A stretch of 45,786 bases of DNA from NCBI GenBank assembly GCA_003165655.1, contig PMOY01000232.1:1-45786 (forward strand). Direction: 5' to 3'. Below, piece after piece: positions 17,137-25,285 of this stretch; position 1 is the stretch's first letter; the number at the start of each line of letters is the position of its first letter. Both the position numbers and the translations under genes were made by a program. The DNA comes from Solirubrobacterales bacterium. Lineage in GTDB: Bacteria > Actinomycetota > Thermoleophilia > Solirubrobacterales > Solirubrobacteraceae. The notes under the pieces were generated by a model that worked only from the letters and a program-made list of their open reading frames with translations, had not been told where the DNA came from and searched no databases.

Positions 17137-17742
17137 TCATGGCTGGCCCGGAACGAACAAAAGGTCGCGAGCAGCGTCTCGGACGAGCGCGGCGAGCTCG
17201 GCTGACGACACGTCGCTGAACACCCCGCCGGCGCCGATGATGACGCCGATCACCGCGCCGATCGAGCACGCCATGCGCACCCGCTGGGCGAGCGGTATAT
17301 CGGGGCTTGCGAGCAGTCGACCCATCTGCTGCTGGATGTCCTCGTTCTCGGCCTGGTGGCGCTCGTTGTGCGCGAGCTGGTCAAGCGCGTTGGGGTTTCG
17401 CACGTGGAGGAGGAGGAGGTCGCGGTTGCCAATGAGTTGATCGATGAAGTGATCGAGGACGTGTGGCCACGCATCGGCGCGCTGTTGGCCATCGTGCAAA
17501 CTCTCAAGCTCGTCAAATGCCTCCCGCCCGAGGGCGTGAAGGCGCAGGTGGAGCTCGAGGAAAATGTCCTCTTTGTGCTCGAAGTGGAAGTAGAGCGCGG
17601 CCTTCGTGACGCCAAGCTTCTGTGCGATTTCGCGAAGCGATGTCTTTTCATAGCCCTGCTCGCTGAATAGCTCGAGCGCGACGTCGAGAATGCGCTCGCG
17701 CATCGAACCGCGGGGCCGTCCCCGTCGCGAGTGCTGGACCAT
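17137..17742 (-). CDS. TetR family transcriptional regulator
   Basis: The 201-residue protein begins with a standard TetR N-terminal domain: [40 protein letters not shown] and [14 protein letters not shown]. The C-terminal all-helical ligand/dimer domain (about 65-201) is not assignable to a known inducer. It is transcribed away from the DrrA/DrrB-type exporter genes, with 87 bases between start codons containing a long inverted repeat. The likely role is repression of its own promoter and of the exporter, relieved by the exported compound. Confidence 0.93.
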   Translation of the reverse strand: MVQHSRRGRPRGSMRERILDVALELFSEQGYEKTSLREIAQKLGVTKAALYFHFEHKEDIFLELHLRLHALGREAFDELESLHDGQQRADAWPHVLDHFIDQLIGNRDLLLLHVRNPNALDQLAHNERHQAENEDIQQQMGRLLASPDIPLAQRVRMACSIGAVIGVIIGAGGVFSDVSSAELAALVRDAARDLLFVPGQP

Positions 17743-17754
17743 GTTGACCCTAGT

Positions 17755-17820
17755 TTACTTGACGGCCGGCTAGAAAATGCGTAGGGTGCGGTCGTCACTA
17801 GCTAGCCGGTCGACAAGTAA
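17755..17820. promoter_or_regulatory. Inverted repeat between tetR and drrA, probable TetR operators
   Basis: Two 19-base arms, 17755-17773 and 17802-17820, match as inverted copies at 17 of 19 positions, separated by 28 bases. Key cores are TTACTTG at the outer ends and CCGGCTAG/CTAGCCGG at the inner ends. A possible sigma-70-like pair on the plus strand (TTGACG at 17759-17764, TAGGGT at 17782-17787, 17-base spacer) overlaps the left arm, and the right arm runs into the ribosome binding site of drrA. Binding there would block transcription in both directions. The repeat is read directly; its binding by the adjacent TetR protein is inference. Confidence 0.72.
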
Positions 17821-17829
17821 GGATTCGCG

Positions 17830-18830
17830 ATGACGAGCACGCTGATGATCGAAGCCCACGGCCTGACGAAGCGATTCGGCTCGACCGTCGCGCTCGACGG
17901 TCTCGACCTCGAGGTCCCGGGCGGAGCCATCCTCGGAGTGCTTGGACCGAACGGTGCCGGCAAAACCACGGCGGTTCGCATCCTCACCACGCTTTCGCTG
18001 CCCGATAGCGGTTCGGCGCGTGTCGCTGGCTACGACGTGGTGCGCGAGGCGGCCGCGGTGCGGGGGAACATCGGCGTCACGGCTCAGGATGCCACCCTCG
18101 ATGGGGTTCTCACCGGTCGTCAGAACCTGGTGATGATCGGACGCCTCAGCGGATTGCGCCGCGCCGACGCACGGGCGCGAGCGATCGACCTGCTCGAGCG
18201 GTTCGACCTCGCCGATGCCGCGGACCGGGTGCTGAAGGGGTACTCGGGCGGGATGCGCCGCCGCCTCGACCTCGCCGCCGGCCTCGTGACGCGACCATCG
18301 GTGCTCTTCCTCGACGAGCCGACGACCGGTCTCGATCCCACGAGCAGAGTGCGCATGTGGGGCGTGATCCGGGAGCTCGTCGCCGACGGCGTGACGCTGC
18401 TGCTCACGACCCAGACTCTCGACGAGCCGACGAGCTCGCCGACCGGATCGTGGTCATCGATCACGGCCGGGTGATCGCCGGCGGCACGGCCGCCGAGCTC
18501 AAGGCGCAGATCGGTGGCGCACGCCTCGAGGTCACGCTCAGCGAGGCGGACACTGCTGCCTCCGTCGCGCTCGCGCCCTTCGCCGCCGGTCCTGTACGCG
18601 TGAGCCACGATGGGCGCCGATTGCGAGCGCCGGTCCATCGAGCTCGCGGTTTGGCGACGGCGGTGGTGCGGGCCCTCGACTCGGCCGGTGTCACCGTCGA
18701 CGACGTCGACGTGCATCAACCCTCACTCGACGACGTGTTCTTCGCGCTGACCGGCCATCCGACGGATGGGCTCGGGGCAGCCGCCGAGCCTGGGGGATCT
18801 GAAGCGGCGCTGGAGGTTGCGCACCGATGA
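17830..18830 (+). pseudogene. DrrA-type ABC transporter ATP-binding protein, interrupted by a frameshift
   Basis: The first frame encodes an intact nucleotide-binding core: Walker A GPNGAGKTT, Q-loop NIGVTAQDATLDGVLTG, signature YSGGMRRRLDLA, Walker B VLFLDEPTTGLD, and switch region TLLLTTQTLDE. After base 18426 the expected A-D-E-L-A-D-R-I-V-V-I continues in another frame through to the stop at 18830; restoring one G in GACGAG|CCGACGAG gives the family consensus exactly. The remainder (HGRVIAGGTAAELKAQ, then a DrrA C-terminal domain ending HQPSLDDVFFALTG) is otherwise sound. The stop overlaps the permease start (ATGA). This may be a real disabling mutation or a sequencing error; the unspoiled reading of the rest favours a recent event or an error. 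Confidence 0.88.
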
Positions 18831-19681
18831 CTGCCACCACGCTAGTTCCCAGCGCGCCGGTCGCGAGCTCGCAGATCTCCCGTGGCCTCGTGCGAGCGCT
18901 GTGCGACGTCGCCGTGCTCACTGGACGCAACCTCGTCCACATCGCCCGCGAGCCGCTCCGGCTCTCGGATGTGACGATCCAGCCGGTCCTCTTCACGCTG
19001 TTATTCGTCTACGTGTTCGGCTCCGGCGTCGTGCTGCCGCACGGCGGCAGCTACACGGACTACGCGATCGCCGGTCTGCTCGCGATCAACCTCACGACCT
19101 CCGCGATCGGGACCGCGGTCGGACTCAGCGACGATCTGGGCAGCGGCGTCATCGACCGCTTCAGGACCCTCCCGATGTGGCGACCCGCGGTGCTCGTCGG
19201 GCGATCGCTCTCTGACCTTTTGACTGCCGCCATCTGCGCTGCCTTTGTCGCCGCCACCGGCCTCGTCATCGGCTGGCGACCGGAGGCCGGCGTGGCCTCG
19301 GCAATGGGTGGGTTCGGCCTTTTCCTGCTCTTCAGCTACGCCTTGTCCTGGGGCTGCGCCTGCCTGGGCATGATCAGCGAAAGCGCCGAGTCGGCCCAGG
19401 GGCTCGGCCTCGTCATCCTCTTCCCCCTCGCGATCGTCTCCGACGCACTGGTCCCCACCCAGCACATGCCGACGGTACTGCGGGTGATCGCCGACTGGAA
19501 TCCCGTGAGCGCCGTCACCGCCGCCTGCCGGGGGCTCTTCGCGAACCCAAATCCCTCCGCCACGATTCACGCCTGGCCGATGCAACACGCGGTGCTCGCG
19601 TCGCTGCTGTGGTCCGTCGCGCTGTTGGCGATCTTCGCTCCCTTGGCCACGCATCTGTATCGGCGTCGCACCACCGACTGA
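18827..19681 (+). CDS. ABC-2 type transporter permease (DrrB-like)
   Basis: The 284-residue protein has about six membrane helices and the ABC-2 family marks: NLVHIAREPLRLSDVTIQPV leader, VYVFGSGVVLPHGGSYTDYAI, the ERFRSLP-like coupling segment VIDRFRTLPMWRPAVLVGR, and SESAESAQGLGLVILFPLAI followed by HMPTVLRVIADWNPVSAVT. It would pair with the frameshifted ATPase to export a lipid, antibiotic or other hydrophobic compound. Its ATG lies within the ATGA overlap at the end of the ATPase gene, so translation coupling would suffer if the frameshift upstream is real. Probably controlled by the divergent TetR. Confidence 0.92.
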   Translation: MTATTLVPSAPVASSQISRGLVRALCDVAVLTGRNLVHIAREPLRLSDVTIQPVLFTLLFVYVFGSGVVLPHGGSYTDYAIAGLLAINLTTSAIGTAVGLSDDLGSGVIDRFRTLPMWRPAVLVGRSLSDLLTAAICAAFVAATGLVIGWRPEAGVASAMGGFGLFLLFSYALSWGCACLGMISESAESAQGLGLVILFPLAIVSDALVPTQHMPTVLRVIADWNPVSAVTAACRGLFANPNPSATIHAWPMQHAVLASLLWSVALLAIFAPLATHLYRRRTTD

Positions 19682-19710
19682 CGGCCGATGTCCTCGTCGC
19701 ACCGGGGATC

Positions 19711-20907
19711 TCAGTCGGGCAGCAGGGGCATCGACAGGCCTGGGTCGCGGCCGAGCAGAACGGCCCGAGTCACGGCGCCCGACCCAAACCGCTCACGAAT
19801 GTCGTCGATGGCGGCGTCGAGGGCGCTGCTGCCGCGTCGATCGAACGGCAGCACGAGTTGCACCGCGCCGTCGTTGCTGAGGTTGCCGATCGCGACGCCC
19901 ACGAGCGTGAGGCCCCGACGCTCGATCGTGGGCGCGGCAGCACACACCAGTGCCCTGACCGTGGCGAGGATCGTTCCCGTATGTGCGGTGGCGTGAGCAA
20001 GGGTATGTGAACGCGATGCTCGCGAGAAGTCATCGAAGCGCAAGCGCAGGACGACGGTGCGCCCGACGCGCCCGGACGCGCGCATCCGACGAGTGACGCG
20101 GTCGACGAGGCCGACAACCACGGTATCGATCTCGTCGGGCGATGTTCGTGACCGGCCGAGGGCGTGCTGTGACCCGATCGAGCGACGGCGGCGGCGCCCT
20201 TGCACCGGACGAGGGTCCCGGTTGTGGGACAGCGCGTGCAGGTGGCGCCCCGACGCCCGACCGATGATCGAGACCAACTCCTGCTCGCTGAGGCCGGCGA
20301 TCTCGCCGACGGTCGTGATCCCCCGGCGGCGCAGCTTGAGGGACGTCACTCGCCCCACGCCCCAGAGCCTTTCGACGGGCAGGGGGTGCAGGAAGGCCAG
20401 CTCCCCGTCGGCCGGCACAAGCAGCAGGCCGTCGGGCTTGGCCACGCCGCTCGCAACCTTCGCGAGGAACTTGGTCCGTGCTACTCCAACGGTGATCGGC
20501 AGGCCGACGCGCTGGGCGACACGGTGTCGCAGCCTCGCCGCGATCTCGATCGGCCTGCCCGAAATCCTCCCCAGCCCACGCACGTCGAGGAACGCCTCGT
20601 CGATCGATAGGCCCTCGACCAGCGGCGCCGTCTCCTCGAACACTTCGAACACCGCCTTGCTCGCCTCGGCATAGGCCGACATGCGGGGCGCAACGACGGC
20701 TGCCCGGGGACATAATCGACGCGCCTGGTTCCCGCCCATCGCTGTCCGCACGCCTTGGGCCTTGGCCTCGTAGCTGGCCGCCAGCACGACGCCCGCGCCG
20801 ACGATCACCGGTCGCCCGCGCAAGCGAGGATCGTCTCGCTGCTCGACCGATGCGTAGAACGCGTCGAGATCGGCATGCAAGATCGTGGCCTCAGCCGACA
20901 CGAACAT
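19711..20907 (-). CDS. dinB: DNA polymerase IV (Y-family)
   Basis: The 398-residue protein carries Y-family landmarks: LHADLDAFYASVEQ with the first metal aspartate, VLAASYEAKAQGVRTAMGG, LSIDEAFLDVRGL with the catalytic D-E pair, VGVARTKFLAKVASG, and the helix-hairpin-helix thumb (LHPLPVERLWGVG). The little-finger domain spans about 240-345. Near the C-terminus VQLVLPFD fits a beta-clamp binding motif. It performs error-prone lesion bypass. It lies 32 bases downstream of galK on the same strand and may share its transcript. Confidence 0.95.
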   Translation of the reverse strand: MFVSAEATILHADLDAFYASVEQRDDPRLRGRPVIVGAGVVLAASYEAKAQGVRTAMGGNQARRLCPRAAVVAPRMSAYAEASKAVFEVFEETAPLVEGLSIDEAFLDVRGLGRISGRPIEIAARLRHRVAQRVGLPITVGVARTKFLAKVASGVAKPDGLLLVPADGELAFLHPLPVERLWGVGRVTSLKLRRRGITTVGEIAGLSEQELVSIIGRASGRHLHALSHNRDPRPVQGRRRRRSIGSQHALGRSRTSPDEIDTVVVGLVDRVTRRMRASGRVGRTVVLRLRFDDFSRASRSHTLAHATAHTGTILATVRALVCAAAPTIERRGLTLVGVAIGNLSNDGAVQLVLPFDRRGSSALDAAIDDIRERFGSGAVTRAVLLGRDPGLSMPLLPD

Positions 20908-20939
20908 ATGTTCCCAACCCGGGAGGACGGACGTCGAGG

Positions 20940-22013
20940 CTATTCCACGTCGAGCAGCCGCGCTCCCCTCGACGGAGCTACGCGGCGCGCATCGTCGGGC
21001 AATGATGTCTCGGGAGTCAGCAGTGCCAGCACGTGGCCGCCGAACCCGCCTCCCATGATCCGCACGCCCGCTGCGCCGCCGGCGAGCAGCCGCCCGACCG
21101 TCCGCTCGACGGCGTCCGTCGAGGAGTCATAGAGGTCGCGCAAGCTCGCGTGCGAAGCGTTGAGCATTCGCCCGACCTCGGCGAAGTCGCCACGCTGCAG
21201 CGCTTCGACCGTCGCCTCGACGCGCGCGTTCTCCTCGATCACATGCTGTACGCGGCGGTCGAGCGGATCGGGGAGCCGGACGAGGTCTTCCGAGCGCGCG
21301 TCGCGCAGGCTGTCAAGCCCCAGCATGCGCCGCGCGAGCTCGCACTCCGCACGGCGATCGTTGTAGCCGGACTCGGCGAGCGAGTGCTCCTCGCCTGAGG
21401 GAACGGTCACCAGTTTCCACTGGTGCATGCGCAGGGGCACCGGCCGAATCTCGAGCGTGCGGAAGTCGATACGCAGCGCGCGGTCGTGCTCTCCGAATAG
21501 AGAGGCAAGCTGGTCGAGGAGACCGGTATGCGCCCCGACCCAGTCGTTCTCAACGCGCGAGCACAGACGCGCGAGGACCACGCGGTCCTCCGGCTCGGGG
21601 AGGCCCGCGATGGCGAGCAGGGCAAGACAGAGCGCGACTTCGATCGCCGCCGAGGAGGAGAGTCCGCCGCCCTCGGGTACATCGCCCGCGATCTCGAGCT
21701 CGGCGCCGCGCAGATCGAATCCGGCCGCCGAGAGCTCGCCCAGCGTCCCGCGCACGAAGTCGGCCCAGCCGCCCGTGCGCTGCCGGGACCCTCCCGAGAG
21801 CGGAAAGCTCTCCTCCTCGCCGCGGTCGATCGCCCGCGCGATGACATCGTCTCCGTCGCTGGGCGCGGCGGCGACGCGCACCCCCTCCTCGATGGCAAAC
21901 GGGAGGCTCAGCCCGTCGTTGTAGTCGGTGTGCTCTCCGATCAGGTTCGCCCGCCCCGGTGCGAAGGCGATCACCCGCGAGATGCGGGACCGGCGAGGCG
22001 CTGCAGCAGTCAT
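20940..22013 (-). CDS. galK: Galactokinase
   Basis: The 357-residue GHMP kinase has all three family motifs: GRANLIGEHTDYNDG (galactose binding), GGGLSSSAAIEVALCLAL (ATP phosphate loop) and GAAGVRIMGGGFGGHVLAL (motif 3). The aspartate in GAHTGLLDQLASL is the expected catalytic base. It phosphorylates galactose at C1, the entry to the Leloir pathway. No galT, galE or mutarotase is adjacent, so it is an isolated copy; the substrate could be a related sugar. ATG 22013 gives a short arginine-rich leader before VIAFAPGRANL. Confidence 0.93.
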   Translation of the reverse strand: MTAAAPRRSRISRVIAFAPGRANLIGEHTDYNDGLSLPFAIEEGVRVAAAPSDGDDVIARAIDRGEEESFPLSGGSRQRTGGWADFVRGTLGELSAAGFDLRGAELEIAGDVPEGGGLSSSAAIEVALCLALLAIAGLPEPEDRVVLARLCSRVENDWVGAHTGLLDQLASLFGEHDRALRIDFRTLEIRPVPLRMHQWKLVTVPSGEEHSLAESGYNDRRAECELARRMLGLDSLRDARSEDLVRLPDPLDRRVQHVIEENARVEATVEALQRGDFAEVGRMLNASHASLRDLYDSSTDAVERTVGRLLAGGAAGVRIMGGGFGGHVLALLTPETSLPDDARRVAPSRGARLLDVE

Positions 22014-22110
22014 GCGCCGACTCTAAAGGCTCGTATATCCGGCCGACTCGACGTCCGTCCGGTGGGCTCCGTGGGGTGTGTGGCGCTGCGGCGGCGTCGT
22101 GCTGGGCGGG

Positions 22111-22470
22111 TTAGGTCCGTGGCGCCGCGCGCACGGCCCGCGCCTGGTCGGCGTCCATCCACATCTCCCAGCGGCCGGATGGCGACCGGCGATCGTCCTG
22201 GAAGCGATAGGGGCGCCGGCCGCCGAACTCGGTGTGGCGCACGCGCGAGACGCCGCCGAGCATGCTGGCGATCCGGCGCCGTGGCCACCCCAACGCGTCC
22301 TCGATCTCCGGGAAGGTGCGCGGATACTCGGGCGTCGCGGCCAGCGCGTCCAGCAGTTCGCGCATGAGGTCGCTGCAGCGATCGTGGAAGCGCGCGATCT
22401 CGCCGGGATCAGCCATCGCGTTCTCAGGCGCGTGCTGGGCGAGGGCAGGCGGGCTCTCGGTGGGCGACAT
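22111..22470 (-). CDS. Small winged-helix-like hypothetical protein
   Basis: The 119-residue product starts at ATG 22470 (MSPTESPPALAQ); a further upstream start would add an arginine-rich tract. A helix (IARFHDRCSDLMRELLDALA) is followed by a helix-turn-helix-like stretch (RTFPEIEDALGWPRRRIASM LGGVSRV, residues about 60-85) and a beta hairpin (RRPYRFQDDRR, GRWEMWMDADQARAV). This resembles actinobacterial DUF6416-type proteins, but the assignment is tentative. It may bind DNA or a partner protein. It lies about 100 bases upstream of galK on the same strand. Confidence 0.6.
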   Translation of the reverse strand: MSPTESPPALAQHAPENAMADPGEIARFHDRCSDLMRELLDALAATPEYPRTFPEIEDALGWPRRRIASMLGGVSRVRHTEFGGRRPYRFQDDRRSPSGRWEMWMDADQARAVRAAPRT

Positions 22471-22502
22471 TCTGTCTATTGCTCCGGAACCCGCCCTAAA
22501 GC

Positions 22503-23224
22503 GTGCGCACCGGGGCCGTGGTCGCGATCGAGGCACTCGTGCGTTGGGAGCATCACGATCTCGGCCTGCTCATGCCAGCCTCGTTCATCGACGTGGCCGA
22601 GCACACGAACCTGATCAAACCGCTCACCAGCGGGTCCTCGACCGCTCGCTCGCACGGGCAGCACAGTGGCGGAGGACGGGCTTCGATATCGCCGTAGCGG
22701 TGAACATATCCGCCAAGGTGCTCGTCGACGGCGGCTTCGCCGAACGGGTCTTGGACGCCCTCGAGCACGCGGGCGTTCCACCGAGCCGGCTCAAGCTCGA
22801 GGTCACCCAGGGCACGCTGATGGCCGATCCCGTCGCGGCTCGCTCGGTGCTCCAGGAGCTCGATCATGCCGGCGTAGAGAGCTCGATCGATCATTTCGGC
22901 ACCGGTTACTCGTCCCTCGGTTACCTCGCCGATCTCCCGGTTTCCGAGCTTAAGATCGACCCGTTGTTTGTGAGTCGCATGGCCGAGGGCTGCAGCGAAG
23001 CGATCGTCGTCAGCTCGACGATCGATCTCGCCCATCGCCTGGGTCTGCGCGCAGTCGCCGGAGGGGTGCACGACCCCTCGCTGCTCTCCGATCTCCGCGC
23101 GCTTGGCTGCGACGGCGCCCAGGGCTACGCGATCTGCCTTCCCCTCTGCGGTCCCGACGCGACGCGCTGGCTCGAATTTCGCGCTCGCGAGGGAGCGGAG
23201 CCAGCCCTCAGGAGCGTCGCTTGA
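22503..23224 (+). pseudogene. Decayed EAL-domain (c-di-GMP phosphodiesterase) gene
   Basis: An EAL domain is readable in two frames: 22503 to about 22628 (AIEALVRWEHHDLGLLMPAS) and then about 22628 to 23224 (VLDRSLARAAQWRRTGFDIA, NISAKVLVDG, LGYLADLPVSELKID). One missing C near 22628 (expected PLTQRVLDRS) accounts for the switch. The N-terminus is cut: an in-frame TAA stands at 22497-22499 and any GGDEF or sensor region is absent. Several catalytic positions are also changed: EVTQGT for the usual ExTE, DHFGTG for DDFGTG, and AGGVHD for AEGVE. The gene is therefore non-functional as a phosphodiesterase. Confidence 0.85.
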
Positions 23225-23250
23225 TCCTGATCGGTGATCGAAGCCCGCGT

Positions 23251-23274
23251 CCTGACCCCAGAGTGCGGGTCAGG
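23251..23274. terminator. Hairpin between convergent genes
   Basis: CCTGACCC (23251-23258) and GGGTCAGG (23267-23274) form a perfect 8-base stem with an 8-base loop, between the end of the EAL remnant and the end of the converging gene at 23270. No T-tract follows on either strand, so intrinsic termination is uncertain. Confidence 0.4.
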
Positions 23275-23800
23275 CTTCGGCCGAGCGAAGGTTATCGGCG
23301 TCCAGCCATCGGCTGAGAGCGTGGCGACCGACCAGCGTGACCTCGCCGTCGGCCGCGATCCAGTCGCGGGCGCGCAGCTCGCCGACCAGCCCTAGCGCGT
23401 CGCTCGGTCCGGGTCCGTCACCTTGAGCCGCGAGCGCGTGACTCCCCGGCTCGACCATCCAGCGGCCCGAATCCAAGGCAGCGAGCGCTTGGCCCTGCTC
23501 CGCCGTCGGCAGATCGAGCGGATGCGGTCCCGCGCGCCGCAGCGGCTCCGCGTGGGACGTCTCGCCCGCCGGCCCGGCTCCCCACACCGCCACATCGTCG
23601 CTGAAGTCCCCCGCATGGGCGCGCAGCCATCCCATGGCGCTGTCGACCAGGTCGGTTGCGCGGCTGGGGTCAACGCCGATCGCCTCAGCGATCTCCTCCA
23701 GATCGACCTGGGCGACCCGCTCGATCGAACGGCTGATCTCGCGCGCGATCGAGCGAATCCGTTCCTCGAAGCTCTCGTGGCCACCATCGTCTGCGGACAT
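23270..23800 (-). CDS. Hypothetical protein downstream of encapsulin
   Basis: The 176-residue product starts at ATG 23800 (MSADDGGHESFEER); an upstream start in frame would give a basic, improbable leader. The N-terminal third is amphipathic helix (RIRSIAREISRSIERVAQ, LEEIAEAIGVDPSRATDLVD) with a helix-turn-helix flavour, the middle is glycine/proline-rich, and the end is helix plus hairpin (LVGELRARDWIAADGEVTLV, GRHALSRWLDADN). No family recognised and no encapsulin loading peptide at its C-terminus. It lies 73 bases after the encapsulin stop on the same strand and is probably the third gene of that operon. Confidence 0.65.
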   Translation of the reverse strand: MSADDGGHESFEERIRSIAREISRSIERVAQVDLEEIAEAIGVDPSRATDLVDSAMGWLRAHAGDFSDDVAVWGAGPAGETSHAEPLRRAGPHPLDLPTAEQGQALAALDSGRWMVEPGSHALAAQGDGPGPSDALGLVGELRARDWIAADGEVTLVGRHALSRWLDADNLRSAEA

Positions 23801-23873
23801 CGACCAATGATGACATGTGCGCCGGTCCGAGGAAGAACGGCGCCAGGTCGTGGCCCGGCGGCCTTCTTGGTCC

Positions 23874-24674
23874 TTACGGGTCGAGCACAACGGCCGCCTC
23901 CGGCGTCGCGACAGCGAAGCTGAAGCTCTGCTCGAGGTACAGCCGCACCACGTCGCCGTCGTGGCTGTCATAGCCGAGCGCCAGGTCCTGGCCGGATTCG
24001 AACAGGAAGTCGCCGCCGCGGAGGCTCAGCACGACCGCGCCCTTGACTCCCGGGGCCCACACGATCGGCCCTTCGAGGATCTTGCGCAGGTGCTCGAGCA
24101 GGGGATATCCGCCGTGCTCGGCGGTCTCGACCACGCGCTGGTACTGCTCGCCTCCGAGCGCGAGCGCGTACGGACCGCTGATGCCGCTGTGGAGGAGGCG
24201 CTCGATGGCCCCCGCCACTGGTTGCGGATAGGCGTCGGTGAGGTCGCCGAGACGTATCCGCTCGTAGGGCGAAGCCTCCGAGATTCCCGTGATCGCGCCC
24301 TTCCATCCGTGAAACACGGTGACGTTCTCCGCCACCGCGATCTGGTGAGCGGCCTTATCGAGCGACGCGAGGTCGGGGTCGACGGCCCCGCGGTCGGCGT
24401 CCCTGAGCTCTGCCCGCGACACCTCGAAGTCGGCTCGCACCTCGACGAGCGGCAATACCCGTCGCTGGGCGGCGCTCACCCCGTCGCAGGGCGCGGACGC
24501 CAGGGCGACCGTCCGCCCGAGATTGCTCGCCGAGTGCTCCCAGCCGTGCGGGCCGGAGAAATCGACCAGCTTGCGTGCAGCGAGCGCTGGGGTCAGGCGC
24601 TCGCTCGCTTCATCGTCCAGCAGCTTCCAGCCCGATTCGCTGATCGGCGCGAGTGCGCGAAGGAGGTGGTTCAT
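23874..24674 (-). CDS. Encapsulin shell protein (family 1)
   Basis: The 266-residue protein is an HK97-fold encapsulin: N-terminal MNHLLRALAPISESGWKLLD, the E-loop and P-domain region (AARKLVDFSGPHGWEHSA, RRVLPLVEVRADFEVSRAEL), AENVTVFHGWKGAITGI, GPYALALGGEQYQRVVET, and the C-terminal VWAPGVKGAVVLSLRGGDFL with GQDLALGYDSHD. It should self-assemble into a closed icosahedral compartment that encloses cargo bearing a C-terminal loading peptide. The gene overlaps the upstream EncFtn gene by ATGA, giving coupled cargo and shell synthesis. No N-terminal extension or inserted domain is present. Confidence 0.95.
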   Translation of the reverse strand: MNHLLRALAPISESGWKLLDDEASERLTPALAARKLVDFSGPHGWEHSASNLGRTVALASAPCDGVSAAQRRVLPLVEVRADFEVSRAELRDADRGAVDPDLASLDKAAHQIAVAENVTVFHGWKGAITGISEASPYERIRLGDLTDAYPQPVAGAIERLLHSGISGPYALALGGEQYQRVVETAEHGGYPLLEHLRKILEGPIVWAPGVKGAVVLSLRGGDFLFESGQDLALGYDSHDGDVVRLYLEQSFSFAVATPEAAVVLDP

Positions 24675-25072
24675 CGCGTCGCTCCCCTCAGGCTGCCGAT
24701 GCCGAGCGAGCCCGAGCCGCCGGTCCGGGCGGCGCCGTCGCCCCCAGAGTCGTCACCTTCGAACGCCTCCGCCTCGGCCGCTTCTCCATGCTCGACGATG
24801 TCGCCGGCCTGGAAGAGGACCCCCTGGGCGATCTCGCGCCACGCCGGGGTGCGACGCAAGAGGAATTCGAGATCCATGCTGAAGTGCTTGAACTCCTCCC
24901 CCTGGGCATCGCGCATGACGGCGAGGGCCTCGGCGTCGGTCTCGACTGCGAGACGCTGCTCGTACCATCCGATCGCCTCGGCCTCCTCGGTGAGCGAGGC
25001 GCACAGGCGCGCGAACGTGCGGGTGGCGGGCGGCAACTCGCCAGGTGGCTCGTGGTATTGGTCGAAACCCAT
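24671..25072 (-). CDS. Encapsulated ferritin-like protein (EncFtn) with cargo-loading peptide
   Basis: The 133-residue protein has the two-helix EncFtn core. The ferroxidase and entry residues seen in Rhodospirillum rubrum EncFtn (E31, E32, E34, W38, Y39, E62, H65) are matched with a constant offset of two: E29, E30, E32, W36, Y37, E60, H63 (LTEEAEAIGWYEQ; GEEFKHF). After a low-complexity Gly/Asp linker the tail reads GSLGIGSLRG, the encapsulin cargo-loading signature. It should form a decameric ring inside the shell, oxidising Fe(II) for storage. The stop overlaps the shell gene start (ATGA). A GAGGAG ribosome binding site precedes ATG 25072. Confidence 0.95.
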   Translation of the reverse strand: MGFDQYHEPPGELPPATRTFARLCASLTEEAEAIGWYEQRLAVETDAEALAVMRDAQGEEFKHFSMDLEFLLRRTPAWREIAQGVLFQAGDIVEHGEAAEAEAFEGDDSGGDGAARTGGSGSLGIGSLRGATR

Positions 25073-25077
25073 CGCAT

Positions 25078-25083
25078 CTCCTC
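25078..25083 (-). promoter_or_regulatory. Ribosome binding site of EncFtn
   Basis: GAGGAG on the minus strand, 5 bases before the ATG at 25072. It adjoins a 16-base direct repeat. Confidence 0.6.
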
Positions 25084-25113
25084 GTTTTGACGCGGCCCTC
25101 GTTTTGACGCGGC
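25081..25113. repeat. 16-base tandem direct repeat in the encapsulin operon leader
   Basis: The sequence ctcgttttgacgcggc occurs at 25081-25096 and again at 25098-25113, exact and separated by a single C. It ends a few bases from the EncFtn start codon, within the 5' leader or promoter of the operon. It might be a duplicated regulator site or a duplication that repositioned the promoter. Which protein, if any, binds it is unknown. Confidence 0.8.
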
Positions 25114-25285
25114 GCGCGTACGTTACCCGTTGTCATATGAGCCCACACGGCCTCGGCGCAGGACATGGCGGCGCTCGACGCGCTCGACAGAACAGGCGGT
25201 AGCCGCCAGGACCGCGAGCGCAAGTGGCGGTGAGCGGCGGAACGCGTCCGCCGGCCGAACCTGCGCCCCTGCGAGAATCAGACGC

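Noticed and set aside
23817-25202. A 461-codon plus-strand frame opposite encapsulin and EncFtn
   Set aside because: Antisense to a securely identified operon; composition is typical of shadow frames.
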